In this document: one piece after another, positions 1 to 8,130 of the stretch
Layout of the letters: the number at the start of each line of letters is the position of its first letter
Numbering within the stretch: the first letter of the stretch is position 1
Assembly (NCBI GenBank): GCA_963787425.1
Contig: CAWBCV010000007.1
Coordinates: 62,001 to 126,000 of the forward strand
Direction of reading: 5' to 3'
Length of the DNA: 64,000 nucleotides
From: AP-15 sp963787425
Lineage (GTDB): Bacteria; Pseudomonadota; Alphaproteobacteria; ATCC43930; CGMCC-115725
Position numbers and translations under genes: made by a program
The notes under the pieces: generated by a model
The model's input: the letters and a program-made list of their open reading frames with translations, nothing else
The model's database searches: none
Told to the model about the DNA's origin: nothing

Positions 1-549
1 GGCGGCCGGGTCGCGTACCCCCATCAGTATCCCGTCGCGCTCGTTGAGCGGCTCGCCGGCTACGTACATCTGGGTCGTGAGGCGTGCCAACCCGGGTCCC
101 GAGACCGTGAAGTGGATGTGGGGCGTCCGGCCGGGATAAGGCACCGGCCGGATCGTGCGGAATCGGTAGCCGCCCGTTTCATCGGTGATGGTCTGGCCGT
201 AGCCCTGGAAATTGTCGTCGAGCGGCGTGTCGGCGCGGTCGTCCCGGACGTAATGATAGCGGCCGTTTGTGTCGCACTGCCAGATCTCGACCCGGGCACC
301 GTATAGGGGCCGACCGTCCGGATCAACGATGTGCCCGCTGATATAGCTGACCGTGCCCTTCGCCGAGCCATTGTGTCCAGTGACTTGCACCAAATCGTTG
401 TCCGAATCGGCGGGAATCGACAAAGGATAGAACGGACCCGCCGTTTGCCGCGGCGTGGGCGGCAGTGTTGCCGCCCGTCCGGCGCCGCCCAGCGAAAAAG
501 CGGCGGCACTGCCGGCGGCGATCTCGATCATCCGGCGTCTTGCAATCAT
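1..549 (-). CDS. Intradiol ring-cleavage dioxygenase (3' end outside window)
   Basis: Reading leftward from an ATG at 549, the frame is open to the window edge, so only the N-terminal ~183 residues are visible. It opens with a Tat-like leader (MIARRRM then a hydrophobic stretch), followed by GPFYP, EIWQCDTNGRYHY and YPGRTPHIHF, the family pattern that supplies the two Tyr and two His ligands of the non-haem Fe(III) in protocatechuate/catechol 1,2-type dioxygenases. These enzymes open catechol-type rings between the hydroxyls. The exported subgroup with a twin-arginine leader is common in soil bacteria; its substrate here is not identifiable. It is divergent from the GlcG-like gene. Confidence 0.88.
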   Translation of the reverse strand, partial: MIARRRMIEIAAGSAAAFSLGGAGRAATLPPTPRQTAGPFYPLSIPADSDNDLVQVTGHNGSAKGTVSYISGHIVDPDGRPLYGARVEIWQCDTNGRYHYVRDDRADTPLDDNFQGYGQTITDETGGYRFRTIRPVPYPGRTPHIHFTVSGPGLARLTTQMYVAGEPLNERDGILMGVRDPAA

Positions 550-653
550 CGGCTAACCTCCTCGACGCTTAACACGGGGTTAAATGTGGTAGGGTTCGAT
601 CGCGAACCGCATCCCAGCAGCGGGCGGTCATTTTGCTCCAGGGGAGGAACAAC

Positions 654-1145
654 ATGCGACCGAGATCGAGTTGCCTCGCCGTCATTGGCTTCGCCGGCGC
701 GCTGGCCGCGCCCGCGGCTGCACAGTTGCTCACCGAGAAGAGCCTGTCGGCCGGAATGGCGATGACGATCGCACAGACCGCGCTCGAGACCTGCACCAAG
801 CAGGGCTACCACGTCTCGGTACATGTGCTCGGCCGCAACGGCGAGGTTCTCGTCGCGGTGCGCGGCGACGGCGCCCCGCCGCATACGATGGAGAACAGCC
901 AGCGCAAGGCTTATACCGCTCGCACCTTCCGCATCCCCTCGGGTGAATTCGTGCAGCGGGTCAAGGACAATCCCACGCTCGGCGCCGTGCACCTTACCGG
1001 GATCATCGCGGCGCAGGGTGCGCTGCCGATCAAGGCCGGCGATGAGGTTATCGGCGCGGTCGGGGTCTCCGGTGCACCGGGCGGCGAAAAGGACGAGGCA
1101 TGCGCCAAAGCCGGCATCGACAAGGTCGCCGACCAGCTCAAATGA
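654..1145 (+). CDS. Secreted GlcG/HbpS-family haem-binding-like protein
   Basis: 163 residues. ATG at 654 is chosen because GGGGAGGA lies 7 bases upstream; an upstream in-frame start at 633 has no such site. The N-terminus is a cleavable signal peptide ending near APAAAQ. The body has the GlcG/HbpS fold signature: LSAGMAMTIAQTALE, then VLGRNGEVLVAVRGDGAP, then SQRKAYTAR and a late GAVGVSGAPGG. Members bind haem or small effectors and are often found near aromatic or glycolate catabolism genes; the divergent dioxygenase fits this. Exact ligand is unknown. Confidence 0.85.
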   Translation: MRPRSSCLAVIGFAGALAAPAAAQLLTEKSLSAGMAMTIAQTALETCTKQGYHVSVHVLGRNGEVLVAVRGDGAPPHTMENSQRKAYTARTFRIPSGEFVQRVKDNPTLGAVHLTGIIAAQGALPIKAGDEVIGAVGVSGAPGGEKDEACAKAGIDKVADQLK

Positions 1146-1191
1146 TCGTTCCCGCGGGTCGGGCGCGAATCCGTGGACGGGTCTAAGCTCA

Positions 1192-2313
1192 GTGGATCGC
1201 ATCCCCGGCCTGCCTCACCCTGCCGATGTTATCGAGGCCGAGCGTCTGGCCCTCTCGCGGCGTATCGCGCGGGTTGTGCTGGCGATCGCCTTGGTCGCGC
1301 TCGGGGTATGGATTCTGCACCGCTTTCTCGCGGCGCTCGCCTGGGCCGGCGTTCTGGCGATCGCCCTCTGGCCGCTCTATCGCCGGGTCGCTCTCGCGCT
1401 TCCCGGAGGCAAGTCCCGCGTCGTTGCGCCTCTGCTGGTCACTCTCGCAGTCGGGCTCATTTTCACCGTCCCGTTCATCTATGTTGCGATCGAAGGCGCG
1501 CGCGAGATTCACATCGTCGTGGAATTTCTCAGCGAGGCCGAGCACAACGGCGTTCCGGTCCCGGAATGGGTGCCGCAATTGCCGGTTGTCGGCCGGTCCA
1601 TCGAAGCGTGGTGGCGCGCCAATCTGAGCGACCCAAATGCGGCGAAGGAGCTGCTGGGAAGGATCAATCCGCGATCGGTCACTGCATCGGCCCGGCTCTA
1701 CGGCCCCGAAATAATCCACCGCTTCATCATTTTCGGGTTCACTCTTTTGACCTTGTTTTTCCTGTTCCGCGACGGAACGCTGTTCAGCCGAGAGCTGCTG
1801 CGCGCCAGCGACCGGCTGCTCGGCCCGGATGGCGAGCGGGTCGGGCGCCACATGGTTCAGGCGGTGCTCGCGACCGTAAACGGCTTGGTGCTGGTCGGGC
1901 TGGGAGAAGGGGCGCTGATCGGGATCGCCTATATCATCGCCGGCCTTCCGCATCCGGTCTCTGTAGCGGCACTGACCGGCGTTCTCGCGGTCATCCCGTT
2001 CGGTGCGCCGGTAGCATTCGGGGCTGCGGCTCTGTACTTGGCGGCGAGCGGCAGCACGATCGCCGCCGCGGCGGTTTTCTGTTTTGGTCTCGTCGTCGTC
2101 TTTGTCGCGGATCACGCGATCCGACCGGTCATTATCGGCGGCGCGGCACGCCTACCGTTCTTATGGGTGCTGCTGGGGATTCTCGGCGGGCTAGAGACAT
2201 TTGGCATCATCGGGCTGTTTCTCGGCCCGGCAATCATGGCCGCCTTGATCTCGCTGTGGCGGGATTGGACGGAATCGCCCAGCGCCGGCGGCGGCCCGTT
2301 GGGCGAAACGTAG
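1192..2313 (+). CDS. AI-2E family transporter (permease)
   Basis: 373 residues from a GTG at 1192; a longer reading frame upstream overlaps the GlcG-like gene and is not credible. About eight hydrophobic segments are visible: a pair near residues 20-60, one near 75-95, a cytoplasmic/periplasmic central part with VPEWVPQLPVVG and a Trp-rich stretch, then IIFGFTLLTLFFLFRDG and four more C-terminal helices with the family motifs IPFGAPVAFG and LGGLETFGIIGLFLGP. Family members (PF01594) include putative autoinducer-2 exporters and Na+/H+ antiporters; the substrate cannot be told from sequence. Confidence 0.88.
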   Translation: MDRIPGLPHPADVIEAERLALSRRIARVVLAIALVALGVWILHRFLAALAWAGVLAIALWPLYRRVALALPGGKSRVVAPLLVTLAVGLIFTVPFIYVAIEGAREIHIVVEFLSEAEHNGVPVPEWVPQLPVVGRSIEAWWRANLSDPNAAKELLGRINPRSVTASARLYGPEIIHRFIIFGFTLLTLFFLFRDGTLFSRELLRASDRLLGPDGERVGRHMVQAVLATVNGLVLVGLGEGALIGIAYIIAGLPHPVSVAALTGVLAVIPFGAPVAFGAAALYLAASGSTIAAAAVFCFGLVVVFVADHAIRPVIIGGAARLPFLWVLLGILGGLETFGIIGLFLGPAIMAALISLWRDWTESPSAGGGPLGET

Positions 2314-2461
2314 CAGATGGGCAACGACCAGAAAAATGCTGCTATAATGGTCAGTGAGGGTCGCGGACCCAGCCTTGTCGGCATGCCGTCCTCCGCCGAT
2401 AATGCTGCACCTGCCCGATGGTTCGCGATCCTAGCGCTTGGTAGGAAAATTGGGAGGATGC

Positions 2462-2887
2462 ATGAAATACGTTTGCGATGCTCTAGGCGGGAAGACCTGG
2501 TTTCGGATCGAGACCGAAGCCGAGGCCGCGGTAGAATCCGAAGGCATGCGCCACGCCGTCGAGAAGTTCTTCCGCAAGGAGGAGGAAAAGGCGATACAGA
2601 GCTTCCAGCCTGCCTCCAAGGTTTACTTCGAGCAGGAGATCGGGCTCAAGGCGCATGTACAGCGCGAAATGCCGTTATTCCTGACGTTGCGCGACGACGA
2701 AGGTGATCCGCTGGTAACCGCCATGCTCGCACCGGGCGGCCGCGACGACCGGAGCTTCCGGCCGATCATCGTCGGAATAGCGAATGCGGACCCCTATGTC
2801 GAGCATGCGGACGCCATTCGCGCGCTCGGCCAACATTACGGCCTTTCTCTCGAGAGAAGCCGCTGCTACCCCTATCGGCGCGACTGA
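2462..2887 (+). CDS. Hypothetical protein
   Basis: 141 residues, ATG preceded by GGGAGGATG. I do not recognise a family. The protein is soluble, with an N-terminal MKYVCDALGGKTWFRIETEAEA stretch, a Glu/Lys-rich helix (EKFFRKEEEKA) and a C-terminal part with GRDDRSFRPIIVGIANADPY. No signal peptide or membrane helix. It stands alone between the AI-2E transporter and a palindromic repeat, with codon usage like its neighbours, so it is likely a real gene. Confidence 0.65.
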   Translation: MKYVCDALGGKTWFRIETEAEAAVESEGMRHAVEKFFRKEEEKAIQSFQPASKVYFEQEIGLKAHVQREMPLFLTLRDDEGDPLVTAMLAPGGRDDRSFRPIIVGIANADPYVEHADAIRALGQHYGLSLERSRCYPYRRD

Positions 2888-2932
2888 CCCGTCTTTCGAC
2901 CTGCGCAGCACGGCTGACGACTGGTAAAGTGA

Positions 2933-3068
2933 CCCTCGCCCGCCTCGCTGCGCTCGGCACCCTCTCCGCGCTGCAATGCGGGAGAGGGCTACAGCTCACC
3001 ATCAAAAGCCCCTCTCCTGCACCGCGGGAGAGGGAGGACTAAAGCCCGAAGGGCTTGGTGGGTGAGGG
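2933..3068. repeat. Palindromic intergenic repeat (REP/BIME-like)
   Basis: Two opposed copies of a GC-rich unit: one reads CCCTCGCCCGCCTCGCTGCG followed by a GGGAGAGGGCT hairpin, the other ends in CCCCTCTCC...GGGAGAGG and closes with GGTGGGTGAGGG, the complement of the beginning. This is the common rhizobial-type intergenic palindrome. It sits between the 3' ends of two convergent genes and could also act as a bidirectional terminator. Confidence 0.7.
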
Positions 3069-3111
3069 TAGCGCCGCGTTCCAGCGAGTTGCGATGATTT
3101 TAGATCCCGAT

Positions 3112-4506
3112 TCAGCGGAAGGCGACCTTGACCGGGGCCGGCGGGACCACTGAGCACTCGACCTTCTTTTTGTGGAGCGCGGCGCACGCTCCCTGTGCTT
3201 CCTGCGGCGAAAAGTTGAGCAGGCGCGCGCGGTAGACGTGCTCCTTGCCGCCCTTCGAGGGCTGCACGATCTGCACCGGTTTGCCCCTCGCTCCAGGCGC
3301 CGCAGCGGCGGAACGCGCCGCTTCCTCGGCCGCACTCTCGACGCGGAATGCACCGAGCTGGATGCTCCAGCGATCGGTTTCCGCCGGGGTGCGCAACTGA
3401 TGCGCGATCGGCGCCGCCTCCGCCTTGGCAACGGGCGAAAGGTGGGCGGCGATCTTGCGGGCCGCTTTAGCCAGCTGTCCAATTTTGTCGCGCGGGCGGA
3501 CCGGTTCGGGCTGGTCCGTCTCCGTTTCGGCCACCACCGGTGCTGAGGACAGGGACGGCGCCTCGCGCCGCGCCACCAGAGTGGCCCCGGCGCCGACCTC
3601 GGAGAAGCCCTCATCCAGGAGAGCGGCCATTTCCCGGTCGCGCGACCCGGCCGACACTCCGCCCATGACAACGCCGATCAACCGGTGACCATCGCGCACT
3701 GCCGAGGCTGCGAGATTGAACCCGGAGGCGCCGATGTATCCGGTCTTGATCCCGTCGGCGCCTTCATACCAGTCGAGTAGGTGGTTGTGCGTGAGGATCA
3801 CCCGGCCGCGGAAGAAGAACTGGCGTGTTGCGAAATAGCGGTATTCACGCGGAAAGTCGTGATAGAGGGCAAGCGCGAGCTGCGCCACGTCGCGTGCCGT
3901 CGTGCGTTGCTCGGGGTCCGGTAAACCGGAGGCGTTGCGGTAGACCGTGTTGGTCATCCCGAGCTGGCGTGCCTTGGCGGTCATGCGCTCGGCAAACGCC
4001 GGTTCACTGCCGCCCATCCCCTCGGCGAGAACCGCAGCGGCGTCATTGGCGGATTTTGTGACGATACCGAGAATGAGGTCGTGAACCTGGACCGAATCGC
4101 CCGGCACGAGGTGAAGCTTCGTCGGGCTCTTGCTCGCCGCTTCGCTGGAGACCGGCAAATATTGGTCGAGCCCGAGCCGGCCCGAATTCAGCGCCTCGAA
4201 TGTCAAGTACAACGTCATCATTTTGGTCAGCGAGGCAGGATAGGTGATCGCGTCGGCATTCATCTCGCTGAGGACTCGGCCGGTTTCGGCATCGATGACG
4301 ATCAATTCACTTTCCCGCGACGGGTCGACGCCGGAGAACCCGTGTCTCACATGTCCATGATAACCCAGGTGGTGCCGCGCCGCGGCCGGGTTTGCGCCGA
4401 GTGTCAAGAGAACGGCAATGGCGCCGATGCCAGCGCCGGCGAGAAAGCGCCGCGATGGCGGCGCAGCGCGCGACCCGCACCGCGCGGTGTGTCTGAGTAC
4501 TTTCAC
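3112..4506 (-). CDS. Serine D-Ala-D-Ala carboxypeptidase with C-terminal SPOR domain
   Basis: 464 residues. A signal/anchor lies at residues 20-43. The PBP5-type peptidase S11 motifs are complete: SLTK (Ser92, Lys95), SAN (Ser152, Asn154) and KTG (Lys254-Gly256). The enzyme trims the terminal D-Ala of peptidoglycan stem peptides in the periplasm. After a Pro/Lys-rich linker, residues ~380-460 form a SPOR domain (WSIQLGAF ... VYRARLLNF), which binds denuded glycan at division sites. This arrangement is typical of alphaproteobacteria. It is transcribed alone. Confidence 0.93.
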   Translation of the reverse strand: MKVLRHTARCGSRAAPPSRRFLAGAGIGAIAVLLTLGANPAAARHHLGYHGHVRHGFSGVDPSRESELIVIDAETGRVLSEMNADAITYPASLTKMMTLYLTFEALNSGRLGLDQYLPVSSEAASKSPTKLHLVPGDSVQVHDLILGIVTKSANDAAAVLAEGMGGSEPAFAERMTAKARQLGMTNTVYRNASGLPDPEQRTTARDVAQLALALYHDFPREYRYFATRQFFFRGRVILTHNHLLDWYEGADGIKTGYIGASGFNLAASAVRDGHRLIGVVMGGVSAGSRDREMAALLDEGFSEVGAGATLVARREAPSLSSAPVVAETETDQPEPVRPRDKIGQLAKAARKIAAHLSPVAKAEAAPIAHQLRTPAETDRWSIQLGAFRVESAAEEAARSAAAAPGARGKPVQIVQPSKGGKEHVYRARLLNFSPQEAQGACAALHKKKVECSVVPPAPVKVAFR

Positions 4507-4758
4507 TTCAACCCCCCATTTCCCCCAACAGACCGTGGGCGATCAGCGATCGCGCACAGTCATCGTTACGAAGAATAGAAAACCCAGGCATCTCTGTCTA
4601 CGTTTTCGATAGTAAAAATGGATCAAAGGCTTTGAATGGGGCTTACGGCTGGCGCGCGCCAAGCGCCCCTCGGAGCGCCTGCTGCTTGCAAGCCACTAAT
4701 GCTATCGCAATGAGTGCTGGGTACAATACCAGAACGCAACTGCCGATGGAACGGTGTC

Positions 4759-5721
4759 ATGCTCAGCGCCTTCTCCGTCTTCGTACTCTTCGTGGTCTTG
4801 TTCGCACTGATTTTTGTCATTCTTGCGGTTCAGAGGGTCCCCCAAGGGAATGAATGGACGGTCGAGCGATTCGGCCGTTATGTTCGCACCCTCGAGCCGG
4901 GTCTTGGGCTCATCATCCCCATAGTTGATCGCGTCGGGGCAAAGATGAACATGATGGAGACCGTGCTCCAAGTCCCCTCGCAGAGCGTCATCACGCGCGA
5001 TAACGCCGTGGTGACGGTGGACGCCATCGTCTTCTATCAAGTACTGGACGCGGCGAAGGCGGCCTATGAGGTCACCACCCTCGAGCTCGCGATTCTGAAC
5101 CTCGTGATGACCAATATCCGCACGGTCATGGGCTCGATGAGCCTCGACGAGCTGTTGTCCGAGCGCGACCGCATCAACAGCCAGCTTCTCACCGTCGTCG
5201 ATGCGGCGACCACCCCCTGGGGGGTAAAGGTTCAACGCGTGGAAATCAAGGACATCACTCCGCCTCAGGAGCTGGTTGCGGCGATGGCCCGGCAGATGAA
5301 GGCCGAGCGCGAGAAGCGGGCCAACGTCCTGGAGGCGGAGGGTTTCAAACAAGCGGCGGTGCTCAAGGCCGAGGGCGAGAAGCAGGCGGTTATCCTCGCC
5401 GCGGAAGCCCGGCGCGAGGCGGCCTTTCGCGACGCCGAGGCAAGGGAACGGCAGGCCGAGGCGGAGGCCAGCGCAACGACGTCGGTTTCCGAGGCGATCG
5501 GGCGCGGCAGCATCCAGGCGATCAACTACTTTGTCGCGCAGCGCTATATCGATGCTATTGGTCGTCTCGCCGGAAGCCAGAACCAAAAGGTGATCCTGAT
5601 GCCGCTCGAGAGCGCATCGATGATAGGATCGCTGGCCGGGATCGCCGAGTTGGCACGCGAGAGCTTCAGCACGGCCCGTCCTGCGGCCAATCCGGCGGTC
5701 CGGCCGACAACGGAGCGTTGA
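4759..5721 (+). CDS. qmcA: SPFH/Band 7 membrane protein (QmcA-like)
   Basis: 320 residues from ATG 4759, at the beginning of a single N-terminal membrane helix (FSVFVLFVVLFALIFVILAV). Next comes the Band 7 domain (VPQGNEWTVERFGRY ... GLGLIIPIVDRV) and, around residues 175-260, a long Ala/Glu-rich coiled coil (AEREKRANVLEAEG ... EAEGEKQAVILAAEA). Stomatin-like QmcA proteins oligomerise on the inner membrane and work with a NfeD partner, which here is the overlapping next gene (TGATG). Predicted role: membrane microdomain scaffold or protease modulation. Confidence 0.92.
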   Translation: MLSAFSVFVLFVVLFALIFVILAVQRVPQGNEWTVERFGRYVRTLEPGLGLIIPIVDRVGAKMNMMETVLQVPSQSVITRDNAVVTVDAIVFYQVLDAAKAAYEVTTLELAILNLVMTNIRTVMGSMSLDELLSERDRINSQLLTVVDAATTPWGVKVQRVEIKDITPPQELVAAMARQMKAEREKRANVLEAEGFKQAAVLKAEGEKQAVILAAEARREAAFRDAEARERQAEAEASATTSVSEAIGRGSIQAINYFVAQRYIDAIGRLAGSQNQKVILMPLESASMIGSLAGIAELARESFSTARPAANPAVRPTTER

Positions 5722-6146
5722 TGCCGTACTGGTATTGGGCCGCCTTTGGCGCTGTTCTCGCAGTGATCGAGGTCGCCGTACCGGCAATGGTCTGTATTTG
5801 GCTGGCCGCCGCGGCGCTTGGCGTCGCGGCAATCTCCTGGCGCTATCCCGGGCTCGCTTGGGGGCACCAAGCGTTGATCTTTGCGGTCCTCGCTATTGCC
5901 AGCGTCGCCCTCGGCCGGACAGCTTTCGCCCACACCCGAGCAAGTGCAAGCGACCGATACCTCAACCGGCGCGCCGAGAGCTATATTGGTCGGATGTTCA
6001 CATTGGATGGCGCGATTGTCGACGGCCGCGGACGGCTCAGTGTCGACGACACGGTCTGGCTCGTCGCGGGACCGGACCTCCCGGCCGGGACACGCGTGCG
6101 CGTAACCGGCGCCGAAAACACATTATTACGCGCCGAGCCGATCTGA
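5721..6146 (+). CDS. NfeD-family membrane protein
   Basis: 141 residues; its ATG overlaps the TGA of the Band 7 gene, so the two are translationally coupled. There are two or three N-terminal helices (YWAAFGAVLAVIEVAVPAMVCIWLAAAALG, then HQALIFAVLAIASVALG) and a C-terminal OB-fold-like domain containing GRGRLSVDDTVWLVAG and GTRVRVTGAEN. Short-form NfeD proteins without the ClpP-like protease part pair with stomatin-like proteins, which is what the gene order shows. Confidence 0.9.
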   Translation: MPYWYWAAFGAVLAVIEVAVPAMVCIWLAAAALGVAAISWRYPGLAWGHQALIFAVLAIASVALGRTAFAHTRASASDRYLNRRAESYIGRMFTLDGAIVDGRGRLSVDDTVWLVAGPDLPAGTRVRVTGAENTLLRAEPI

Positions 6147-6151
6147 CCATC

Positions 6152-6221
6152 TTGTGCGGCGCACAATTTTTCTTGAGTGCCGTGATCATTTCGCATATCT
6201 TTAAGGTTGTGCGGTGCGAGA
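6152..6221 (+). promoter_or_regulatory. Phasin promoter with two TTGTGCGG-type operators
   Basis: A perfect inverted repeat TTGTGC-GGC-GCACAA lies at 6152-6166, and a second, imperfect copy TTGTGCGGTGCGAG starts at 6207. Between them is a sigma-70-like promoter: TTGAGT (6173-6178), 17 bases, TATCTT (6196-6201). Alphaproteobacterial phasin genes are commonly repressed by PhaR at TGC-rich palindromes, so these may be PhaR sites; that assignment is inference. The first palindrome is followed by five T's and could also terminate the NfeD transcript. Confidence 0.5.
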
Positions 6222-6251
6222 TGTACCGCGGCGAAGGACAAGGCTGAGATT

Positions 6252-6842
6252 ATGGAAACCAAGGGCAGACGCTCTGTACGCGCGCCCGGGCCGACCGAGG
6301 CCCCACCCGCGCCATTAAAGCCGGTCGAAGCTCCGCGCCCGGTAAACGGGGCGAGCGATGCCGAACCCCCGAAACCAGCCGAGTTGCTGGCTGAGGCGGG
6401 CAAGTCGACGGAAACAGCTGTGGATCTCGCGGCCGCCGTTTCGACGGCGGCACTAACGCCGAGCAGCGGCGCACTTCCGCCAGCGCCGAAGAGCGCGAAT
6501 CCTAACTTTCCCGGGCGTTTCGAGGGCGATGCTGCGGCGGCGCTCGCTCAATCACAAGCGGCGCTGGCGCGTGGCCTCGAAGCGCTGAGCGCTGAGATGG
6601 CCGGACTGGCGCTTTCGGGCATGAATGTGCTGGCGCGCACAGCGACGAAGTTGCTCGCGGTCAAGACGCTCTCCGACGCGGTCGAGGTGAATGCCGGGTT
6701 CACTTGCAGCAGTTTGGAGACTCTGGTCGGCGGTTCCGCGAAACTTTCGGAGCTCGGGGTGAAGCTCGCTGCCGAGACCTCTCAGCCGCTCTTCGGCCAA
6801 CTCGCGCGGGGATGGAGCAAGGCGGCTCGGCCGGGCGGCTGA
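6252..6842 (+). CDS. Phasin family protein
   Basis: 196 residues from ATG 6252; a GTG 45 bases upstream is possible but lies inside the second putative operator. The first ~90 residues are Pro/Ala-rich and disordered. Residues ~95-190 form the amphipathic helical phasin domain (FEGDAAAALAQSQAALARGLEAL ... SETLVGGSAKLSELG type pattern, ending QPLFGQLARGW). Phasins coat polyhydroxyalkanoate granules. No PHA synthase is in the window. Confidence 0.85.
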   Translation: METKGRRSVRAPGPTEAPPAPLKPVEAPRPVNGASDAEPPKPAELLAEAGKSTETAVDLAAAVSTAALTPSSGALPPAPKSANPNFPGRFEGDAAAALAQSQAALARGLEALSAEMAGLALSGMNVLARTATKLLAVKTLSDAVEVNAGFTCSSLETLVGGSAKLSELGVKLAAETSQPLFGQLARGWSKAARPGG

Positions 6843-6867
6843 AGAAAGGGGGCGGCGCATCGGCGCC

Positions 6868-7902
6868 TCATTCGACCTTGGCCAGCAGGGCCCGGATCTG
6901 TCGGTCGATGAACTCCCCTTCGGGTGTTTCCGGCGCCGGCCGCGCCGCGCGATGGCCGAGGTCTGAAGGGATTTCGGCATAGCTCGCCTGCTTGACGCCG
7001 TCACGGATCCGGCGTGCGCCGCCGACCCCGAGCAGGCGGTCGCTCGCGCTTGGCAATACCAGTGTCGGTGCCGTGATCTGCGCCAGAGCGGCGCTGAGAT
7101 CGCCGCCAAACGGGCCGGAGACGTCATGGGCTCGGCTCGCGGCATAGCGGAACACCAGCGAGTTTGCGTCCCAATTGGCGAAGGCGCGCGCGTTATCCTC
7201 GATCTCCTTCGCCAATTGCGCTGCGGGCAGCCGGTCGAGATAGGGCGCCGACACGGTCCACGGGTAATAGACCATGCCGGCGACTCGCAGCCCCTCAACG
7301 GGGTTTCGCGTATAACGGCCGCCCTGCCACTCCGGATCGAGCGCGATTGCCGAGGTCATCAGATCGACGGTGAGCCGAAAATTGGCTTCGGCTCTGGGGC
7401 TCGGAACCAAAAGGATCAGGCTGCGCACCATCTCCGGGTGATGAATGCCCCATTCGAGGGCTTCGAAGGAGCCCATCGAGCTGCCGCCGACAGCCCGCAG
7501 GGTCGTCAGCTCGAGCCCGCGGGTGACCAGCGCGTGCTGCGCCGCCATCATGTCGCGGATCGTGTAGCGCGGAAAATCCTGTCCCAACCCGTCCTTTGGC
7601 GAAGATGAATCCCCGCCGCCGATGGCGTCGACCGTGATCACGAAATTCTTGTCGGTGTCGAAGGTCTTCCCCGGTCCGATTATTGCGTCAAAGGAATGAC
7701 GGTTGCCGCTCGTCCCATGCAGCAAAAGGATCGCATTGTCGCGCCCGGCGCCGAGCTTGCCGTGGGTTTCGTAGGCGACCCGCAATTCCGGCAGGACGGA
7801 GCCGTCTTCAAACGCGAAGTCGTAGGCGTTGAAGATCTGCGGTTCGGCGGGCGCGGCGGCGGCAGCGCAAACCATCAACGCGAAAGCCAAGAGAGCCCTC
7901 AA
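6868..7902 (-). CDS. Secreted alpha/beta hydrolase related to homoserine O-acetyltransferase (MetX)
   Basis: 344 residues with a signal peptide (LLAFALMVCAAAAAPAEP). The MetX-type fold is clear: LLLHGTSGN oxyanion region, VDAIGGGDSSSP, nucleophile elbow GGSSMGSFEALEWG, and LPSASDRLL before a late Asp/His pair (SDLGHRA). True MetX enzymes are cytoplasmic, so the export signal argues for a hydrolase or acyltransferase of the same superfamily rather than methionine biosynthesis. Convergent with the phasin gene. Confidence 0.85.
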   Translation of the reverse strand: MRALLAFALMVCAAAAAPAEPQIFNAYDFAFEDGSVLPELRVAYETHGKLGAGRDNAILLLHGTSGNRHSFDAIIGPGKTFDTDKNFVITVDAIGGGDSSSPKDGLGQDFPRYTIRDMMAAQHALVTRGLELTTLRAVGGSSMGSFEALEWGIHHPEMVRSLILLVPSPRAEANFRLTVDLMTSAIALDPEWQGGRYTRNPVEGLRVAGMVYYPWTVSAPYLDRLPAAQLAKEIEDNARAFANWDANSLVFRYAASRAHDVSGPFGGDLSAALAQITAPTLVLPSASDRLLGVGGARRIRDGVKQASYAEIPSDLGHRAARPAPETPEGEFIDRQIRALLAKVE

Positions 7903-7983
7903 CTGCTACTCGCGAGTGCTTGGTTAAGATTTTGTTCGACACCGGCGTCGCGCCGCAGCTAGAGTTGACCTCCAAGCTGCTGG

Positions 7984-8130
7984 ATGAGCGACGCCATGCG
8001 TATGCTGCGGTCAGCCTATCTTTCTCGGGTAGTGCCGGATGCGGCCCGGGCGCAGACCATTCTCGCTTTTCTGCTGTGGAGCGGCGTGACGATCTTCATC
8101 TTCGGCATCCTCATCGATTTGTTTCGCTGA
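7984..8130 (+). CDS. Possible 48-residue single-helix membrane protein
   Basis: ATG 7984 to TGA 8130 encodes MSDAMRMLRSAYLSRVVPDA, then AQTILAFLLWSGVTIFIFGILIDLF, a convincing single transmembrane helix. A second Met at 7996 is also possible. Its last 20 bases overlap, antisense, the end of the permease gene. The ribosome-binding site is weak. No family is recognised; it may be chance, but the residue pattern is that of a real small membrane protein. Confidence 0.35.
   Translation: MSDAMRMLRSAYLSRVVPDAARAQTILAFLLWSGVTIFIFGILIDLFR

Noticed and set aside
1173..2357. 394-codon frame overlapping the AI-2E transporter on the same strand
   Set aside because: Arg-rich composition, no homology features, and the other frame has membrane helices and family motifs.
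6868..7902. Assignment of the hydrolase as metX
   Set aside because: Signal peptide implies export, which does not fit a methionine biosynthesis enzyme, so no symbol was given.
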